A stretch of DNA of 47,210 nucleotides from Acidobacteriota bacterium (GTDB lineage: Bacteria > Acidobacteriota > Vicinamibacteria > Vicinamibacterales > UBA2999), in the NCBI GenBank assembly GCA_021731165.1, contig JAKFXY010000093.1, positions 1 to 47,210 of the forward strand. Direction: 5' to 3'. Below are positions 43,013-47,210 of the stretch, piece after piece. Within the stretch, counting starts at the first letter, position 1; every line of letters starts with the position of its first letter. Position numbers and translations under genes: made by a program. The notes below the pieces were generated by a model that was given only the letters and a program-made list of their open reading frames with translations, did not search any database and was not told the DNA's origin.

Positions 43013-44226
43013 TACCGCGCCCACGCTCGTGTCCTGAAGCCGCTGACCGTCCGCGCGAGGCCGCGCAACTTCGTGGCGATCCAGGTGTGCTCGCGCCGAA
43101 GCGCGCTGAGTTCCCGTGTACCTGCTGCCAGGGCATCGTCGAGGCGATCGGCGTTCAGTCCAGCCGTGCCGCGGCCGTAGGCGGCCGCCGTGAGGGAGGC
43201 GAGGGCCTCCTCCATCGCCGCGAGGCGCGCCGCGCGACGGCTTTCGGCTGGCCGCAGGAGCTCGCGCGCGCCGGCAAGCGTCAATGTCGTCATGGAACCT
43301 GAAAGCAGTACGTCGCCGCCGCGAGGCCACCGAGCCGGGACGCGCAACTGCCCCCCCGCTGCCGGTTCGCCGAGGCTGGCCGGCGTCTGGGAGACGGGAT
43401 GCGAGGTATCGAGGCTGGCCGCGATTCGCAGGGCCGCCCCGGCACGCGCGGCGAGCACATCCGTCCAGCCGGTGGCGGCGCTCTCTCGCCCGACATCCGC
43501 GAGCTCGCGCGACACACCGCGGAGAATCGCGGCATCCGATGCGTGCCGGACGACGGCAGTCACCGCTCCACGTCGGGTACGTGCGATGCCGACCAGGGCC
43601 CAGACGGCGATGACGCCGCCGAGCGCGAAGAGCATCCACGACACGATGCGCAGGACGGAAGCGCGAAAGCGTCGCGCCTCGATCGCCGCAAGCGTTGGCG
43701 GAGGCTCGTCGCGGATGTCAGAGACCACCGGCGGCACGAGCGACAGAATGCGGATCGGACGCGCCGGCAAGATGTACTCCCGCTCGCGGCTCTCGACGGC
43801 GGCCGAGTCCGGTCGCACGCGGCTTTGCACACGGTAGGAAATCGTGAGGGGTGGAATGGCGAGGTCTTTCCCGATCTCCTCGCCGATGTATCGCAGCGTA
43901 TAGTCGTACTGGAAGAATCGACGGTTGGCCGTTCTCAATTCCTGCGCCTGCCGCCCTCGCAGCACCTCGAATGGTTGCACCTGGAGCACGCCGGGATCGA
44001 GTTGGGATTGGTCCGGCACCACCGTTGTGGCCGTCGTGTCCAGCACGCTGCAGGTCAGGACGAGCGTGAAGGGCTGACCGATGCGTACCGCCGGCGAGCC
44101 GGTGCGCCAGTAACATGCGATCGGCTCGACCTCGACGTTCACGACCGGGGCAGGGGCGTTCTGCGCTGACGCCGCCGCGGTGCTCGCCATGAGCGCCACG
44201 CCGAGGCAGAGAAGCTTCGTGTGCAT
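43012..44226 (-). CDS. BatD-like secreted/membrane protein
   Basis: 404 residues. Signal peptide about 1-22 (ASAQ). The N-terminal half is a beta-rich region with the BatD look (VNVEVEPIACYWRTGSPAVRIGQPFTLVLTCSVLDT, QELRTANRRFFQYDYTLRYIGEEIGKDLAIPPLTISYRV). A membrane helix follows (about residues 198-220, IVSWMLFALGGVIAVWALVGI) and then a cytoplasmic helical region of some 180 residues. BatD proteins (oxygen tolerance family) sit with BatA/BatB in many bacteria. ATG 44226 lies one base after the DUF58 stop. Two Cys (in EPIACYW and LVLTCSV) could form a disulfide. Confidence 0.72.
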   Translation of the reverse strand: MHTKLLCLGVALMASTAAASAQNAPAPVVNVEVEPIACYWRTGSPAVRIGQPFTLVLTCSVLDTTATTVVPDQSQLDPGVLQVQPFEVLRGRQAQELRTANRRFFQYDYTLRYIGEEIGKDLAIPPLTISYRVQSRVRPDSAAVESREREYILPARPIRILSLVPPVVSDIRDEPPPTLAAIEARRFRASVLRIVSWMLFALGGVIAVWALVGIARTRRGAVTAVVRHASDAAILRGVSRELADVGRESAATGWTDVLAARAGAALRIAASLDTSHPVSQTPASLGEPAAGGQLRVPARWPRGGDVLLSGSMTTLTLAGARELLRPAESRRAARLAAMEEALASLTAAAYGRGTAGLNADRLDDALAAGTRELSALRREHTWIATKLRGLARTVSGFRTRAWAR

Positions 44227-44227
44227 C

Positions 44228-45205
44228 CTATGCAACCTTCTTGAGCCGCCGCTCCGCGACGAATTCCGAGAGCGCGAGTTCACTGACGCCGGCTGCGGCG
44301 CCGATACGGACCACGTCGAGCCCGGCTTCGCGCGCGCGGACTGTCACATCGTCCTGCCATTCGCGGATCCGCCCCGCCATGGCGGAGAGGGCACGGCGCG
44401 ACATCACGCGCGTGCGTCCGGTCTCCACGTCCACCGTTTCGATCCAGCCCGCGGAGACCTTGGGCATCTCGAACGCGAACGCCGCATCGACGAGGACGAT
44501 GAAGACGTCGTGGGTCGTGTTGAGGAGGGCGAGCTCGGCGATCACCGTCTCGGAATCGTCGAACAGGAAGTCGGAGACGAAGGGCACGAGCGCCGTCTTC
44601 CGCATGAATGACGCGATCGTCATACTCAAACTGTCGGTCTGCCGAACGTCCTGGAGCCGGCGGCGGTCCTGATAGGCGTCGAGGCAGTGTATGACGTGGT
44701 TGCGTCCGATCCGCGCGCGCACGGCCGACAGGTGGCGTGCGCCTGCGTCGAAGGTCACGAGCCCGAACATGTCCTGAAAGAACACCGCGGACATGCCGAT
44801 CGTGGCGATTCCGCGCGCGATACCCCTGGCGATCGGGACGCCCCGCACGCCGCAGCGCGTCGAGAGTGACGCGTCGGCCACGACCATGACCGTGGCCGTG
44901 CTCGGCTGCTCGAACTCGCGCACGATGAGCGGGCTGAAGTTCTTCAGTGAGGACTGTGCCCAGTCGATCGTGGAAAAGCGGTCGCCGGACTGCCAGTCGC
45001 GCAGTCCGACGTAGTCGAATCCCGAGCCGTGCGCCAGGCTGCGGTGGTCGCCGATCGTCATTTCGCGCATCCGCCGCACGATGAGCAGCTCGATCTCCGT
45101 GATCTCGGTCAGGTTGATGAGCGGCGAGTCCTCGTCGGGGTGGTCCGGTCCTCTGGACTTGACCGACCGCGTGGCACCCGTGATCTCCGGAGCGTGGCCG
45201 CTCAC
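44228..45205 (-). CDS. DUF58-domain protein
   Basis: 325 residues. The DUF58 signature is present: DYVGLRDWQSGDRFSTIDWAQS followed by the vWA-like core TVMVVADASLSTRC. DUF58 proteins almost always accompany MoxR ATPases; they are thought to be substrates or adaptors, but the biochemical role is not settled. The GTG at 45205 overlaps the MoxR stop (GTGA); the extended upstream frame is not homologous. No membrane segment is evident, unlike some family members. Confidence 0.85.
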   Translation of the reverse strand: MSGHAPEITGATRSVKSRGPDHPDEDSPLINLTEITEIELLIVRRMREMTIGDHRSLAHGSGFDYVGLRDWQSGDRFSTIDWAQSSLKNFSPLIVREFEQPSTATVMVVADASLSTRCGVRGVPIARGIARGIATIGMSAVFFQDMFGLVTFDAGARHLSAVRARIGRNHVIHCLDAYQDRRRLQDVRQTDSLSMTIASFMRKTALVPFVSDFLFDDSETVIAELALLNTTHDVFIVLVDAAFAFEMPKVSAGWIETVDVETGRTRVMSRRALSAMAGRIREWQDDVTVRAREAGLDVVRIGAAAGVSELALSEFVAERRLKKVA

Positions 45206-46242
45206 GGTACGGGTACTCGCTCGACGATGTCTTTGATCACCATCTCGACGGTGAGTCCGTGGCTGGCCGCGTGCGGACCGAGCCAGATGCGGTGCGGCAG
45301 GATGTAGCTTGCCAGCTCCTGAATGTCTTCCGGGTACACCTCCGTCCGACGCCGGACGAGCAGCGCCCACACCTTCGCGAGCCGGCCCCAGCAGATGATG
45401 GCGCGCGGCGAGGCGCCGAGGTCCACGCCACGTTCGACGAGAGGGGAGGGCGAATGGCGGAACCAGTCGGTGTCCGGATTGTAAGGGCGCGTCGCGGCGA
45501 CGAGCTGATGGATATACGTGGCGAGCCGCTCGTGCAGAAAGACGTGCTCGCTGATGGCCGACCGCAGCTCGATGATGCGCTCCTTGGGCATGAGCACGTT
45601 CAGGCGCACCTGCTTGAAGTCGAACGATACCAGCTTGGCCTCTTCCTCGGGTGGCAGGTAGCCGATGTTCACCATGATCGCGAAGCGATCCGTAGCCGCC
45701 TCGGAGAGTGGGAAGGTGCCTTGTCCGAGCTCGACCGGGTTCATCGTGGCGATGGCGAAGCTGAATGCCGGGAGCTCGTAGGTCTCCTTGCCGACGGTGA
45801 TCGTCCGATCCTGCAGCCCTTCGAGAAATGCGCTCTGCGACTTGAGCGGGATACGGTTGATCTCGTCTAGAAGGACGATCTCGCCAGACGCGAGGGGACC
45901 AAACTCGGTGATCAGGGCGCCGGTGGCCGGATTGATCATTTGAAATCCAACCACTTCCGTCGGCTGGAGGTCGGCGCGCCCCTGGATGCGGGCAAACCGC
46001 GCGCCGCTGATCGCAGCCAGAATCACTCCGAAGAATGTCTTGCCGACTCCGGGAACCCCCCTGAGCAGGAGATTTCCGGCATTGACCTGTCGGTTCTGCT
46101 TCTTGTCGTAGGTCGTCGGGATCTCCGACAGCAGGACGACATTGGCGAGCGCCTTGGCGGTCTCATAGCCCACCAACGCCTTTCCGCCTTCCGCGATGAT
46201 TGCTTGGTGAAATTCGATGGCCTGTTCGAGATCCTGATGCAC
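45202..46242 (-). CDS. MoxR-family AAA+ ATPase
   Basis: 346 residues. AAA+ motifs: Walker A in LLLRGVPGVGKTFFG, Walker B IVLLDEINR, sensor 1 IATMNP, arginine finger region ATDRF, and the MoxR lid with SPRAIICWGRLAKVWALL. MoxR ATPases act as chaperones that insert metal or assemble complexes with vWA proteins. First gene of the cluster. The likely start is GTG 46242 (MHQDLEQAIEF); no Shine-Dalgarno is visible and a TATATA lies 11 bases upstream, so the mRNA may be leaderless. The start is less certain than the rest. Confidence 0.9.
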   Translation of the reverse strand: MHQDLEQAIEFHQAIIAEGGKALVGYETAKALANVVLLSEIPTTYDKKQNRQVNAGNLLLRGVPGVGKTFFGVILAAISGARFARIQGRADLQPTEVVGFQMINPATGALITEFGPLASGEIVLLDEINRIPLKSQSAFLEGLQDRTITVGKETYELPAFSFAIATMNPVELGQGTFPLSEAATDRFAIMVNIGYLPPEEEAKLVSFDFKQVRLNVLMPKERIIELRSAISEHVFLHERLATYIHQLVAATRPYNPDTDWFRHSPSPLVERGVDLGASPRAIICWGRLAKVWALLVRRRTEVYPEDIQELASYILPHRIWLGPHAASHGLTVEMVIKDIVERVPVP

Positions 46243-46253
46243 GGGACGGCAAA

Positions 46254-46259
46254 TATATA
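46254..46259 (-). promoter_or_regulatory. -10 element directly upstream of moxR
   Basis: On the minus strand CTATATATTT gives TATATA at 46259-46254 (or TATATT at 46257-46252), 9-11 bases before GTG 46242. This spacing would put the transcription start at or very near the start codon. No -35 was recognised. Confidence 0.4.
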
Positions 46260-46629
46260 GGGTCGCGCTGAAAGCGCCAACCCCTCTTTGCCGGCCGTCC
46301 GGGACAATATGGTCGCGGGGCAACACTGGATGTCCGGCGTTCGAGGTCGGAATGCCTCTGGATCGTTCGCGCAGGTCTCTATTGATTGGACATATTTGTC
46401 AGAAAAATAAAACGTGGCTACGCAACTGTTCAAATTGTGCGCAGGCCCCGCGTGGTACGCGGCCGCTGTCCATTGGGGCTCCGATGGCCTGGGTCTGCAG
46501 TGACATACTCTATGACAATTATGTGTCGTATATTTTAAACTACACAATAACGTCCTGACTTATCCTGGTATCTTCGCTTCGTGCAGTGCGAATTTACTAG
46601 CAAATCCCGCCAGCTGCCGTCGCCCTTGC
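46260..46629. other. Intergenic region between moxR and amt, partly AT-rich
   Basis: No convincing gene. A distinctly AT-rich stretch covers about 46377-46430 and 46500-46560, unlike the surrounding DNA. It contains the imperfect inverted repeat TATGACA (46511-46517) and TGTCGTA (46524-46530). Short open frames crossing it lack a ribosome site and family similarity. It may hold activator sites for the sigma54 promoter downstream. Confidence 0.4.
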
Positions 46630-46645
46630 TGGCACTCCGCTTGCT
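46630..46645 (+). promoter_or_regulatory. Near-consensus sigma54 promoter for the ammonium transporter
   Basis: TGGCACTCCGCTTGCT fits TGGCACG-N4-TTGCW at all but one position, including the essential GG and GC with correct spacing. The predicted transcription start is near 46656, giving a leader of about 120 bases before the ATG at 46775. Sigma54 with NtrC is the classical control of ammonium transporter genes, so nitrogen limitation should induce this gene. No clear NtrC box was found upstream. Confidence 0.75.
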
Positions 46646-46774
46646 GAGTTACGCTCCGGCACGCTTCCCACTCAGATCGGCGTTCCGGCCAGCCCCAGAT
46701 TATTCAGTCGTCGGTCCGACGGTTCGTCGGTTCCGCGCGCTGAAGCGTGTGTGCCGCGTTTAACGAGGTGAGGA

Positions 46775-47210
46775 ATGAACCAAGCAGATACCGCATGGAT
46801 GTTGATTTCAACGGCGCTCGTGTTGCTCATGACGCCGGCGCTCGCGTTTTTTTATGGTGGCTTGGTGCGATCCAAGAACGCGCTCAACACCATGATGATG
46901 AGTTTCATCTCGCTGGGGTTCGTGGGGGTCGTGTGGGCGCTCATCGGCTACTCGCTCGCCTTCGGCGTGGGCAACGATTGGATCGGTGATCTGGCAAACG
47001 TGTTCCTCAATGGTGTCGGCATCGAGGCCGCCCCGCGTTCGACGAACATCCCGCACGTGCTGTACATGTGCTACCAGGCGACGTTCTGTATCATCACCGC
47101 GGCGCTGATCTCGGGCGCCGTCGTCGAGCGCATGCGGTTCTCGGCCTACGTGGCGTTCATTACTATTTGGGCGGTGGTGGTCTACGCTCCTGTCGCGCAC
47201 TGGGTGTGGG
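46775..47210 (+). CDS. amtB: Ammonium transporter (Amt), N-terminal part, cut by window edge
   Basis: 145 codons are visible. The sequence starts NQADTAWMLISTALVLLMTPALAFFYGGLVRSKN, the conserved first Amt helix and loop, and continues with NTMMMSFISLGFVGVVWALIGYSLAFG (helix 2), NIPHVLYMCYQATFCIITAALISGAVVERMRFSAYVAF (helix 3, including the conserved Q-x-x-F segment) and a fourth helix. Amt proteins are trimeric channels for ammonium. There is no cleavable signal before the first helix. The ATG at 46775 follows GAGGTGAGGA. A sigma54 promoter lies upstream, and a P-II gene may follow outside the window. Confidence 0.95.
   Translation, partial: MNQADTAWMLISTALVLLMTPALAFFYGGLVRSKNALNTMMMSFISLGFVGVVWALIGYSLAFGVGNDWIGDLANVFLNGVGIEAAPRSTNIPHVLYMCYQATFCIITAALISGAVVERMRFSAYVAFITIWAVVVYAPVAHWVW

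Noticed and set aside
43013-43639. N-terminal extension of the vWA gene at 41918-43012
   Set aside because: The extension is out-of-frame shadow of the BatD-like gene (Arg/Pro-rich, no pattern); the TAGTG overlap gives a natural start.
46352-46558. 68-codon open frame in the AT-rich gap before amt
   Set aside because: No ribosome site, no signal or domain, atypical composition; more likely regulatory DNA.
1-47210. tRNA, rRNA, CRISPR, prophage or transposase genes
   Set aside because: All larger gaps were read; none shows a tRNA-like fold, repeat-spacer pattern or recombinase motif.

Overview
The window is about 47 kb of GC-rich DNA from a Gram-negative bacterium. The families present (secreted metallo-beta-lactamase-fold proteins, a carboxypeptidase-regulatory-like heme protein next to an isoquinoline-oxidoreductase-type pair, a Bat-like MoxR/DUF58/vWA cluster, alginate-export porin, many small secreted hypotheticals) and a short palindromic intergenic repeat fit an acidobacterium, probably of the Vicinamibacteria type. 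That placement is inference from gene content; no rRNA gene is present to confirm it. No tRNA, rRNA, CRISPR array, insertion sequence or prophage gene was seen.

Region 1 (1-10369) is a nitrate assimilation locus. A porin-like protein and the start of a NrtA-type nitrate-binding protein run leftwards. Rightwards, six tightly packed genes (five of them overlapping by 4 bp) encode a fused DmsB-DmsC electron-transfer/membrane-anchor protein, a NasA-type nitrate reductase, NirB, NirD, a HemD-like uroporphyrinogen-III synthase (siroheme supply) and a GAF-ANTAR RNA-binding regulator. The 0.5 kb between the two arms holds potential RNA hairpins and a sigma54-like site facing left. Region 2 (10386-18589) is mixed: a secreted serralysin-like protease with Calx-beta and PKD domains, a small secreted protein, a PabB-PabC fusion, a CusRS/CopRS-like two-component system and a YnfM-like MFS exporter.

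Region 3 (18647-29626) looks like a metal (probably copper/silver) handling island. Leftwards it carries a CusCBA-type RND efflux system preceded by two tandem, internally duplicated His/Cys/Met-patterned periplasmic proteins that I do not recognise. A divergent pair of 121-residue Cys/His-rich secreted proteins sits at the centre. Rightwards follow an outer-membrane protein with His/Met motifs, a cytochrome c and a DUF5666-like protein. This is the best candidate for an undescribed system. Region 4 (29643-40155) begins with a duplicated palindromic repeat and holds two secreted MBL-fold proteins (one with altered metal ligands), a DoxX-like membrane protein, two small or medium secreted hypotheticals, a heme-containing carboxypeptidase-regulatory-like protein and an IorA/IorB molybdenum hydroxylase pair. 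It ends in a strong inverted repeat.

Region 5 (40168-46242) is a six-gene leftward cluster MoxR - DUF58 - BatD-like - vWA - small membrane-anchored protein - vWA, all overlapping or nearly so, whose first gene may be leaderless. The right edge (46775-47210) is the start of an ammonium transporter preceded by a near-consensus sigma54 promoter, so nitrogen-related genes lie at both ends of the window.
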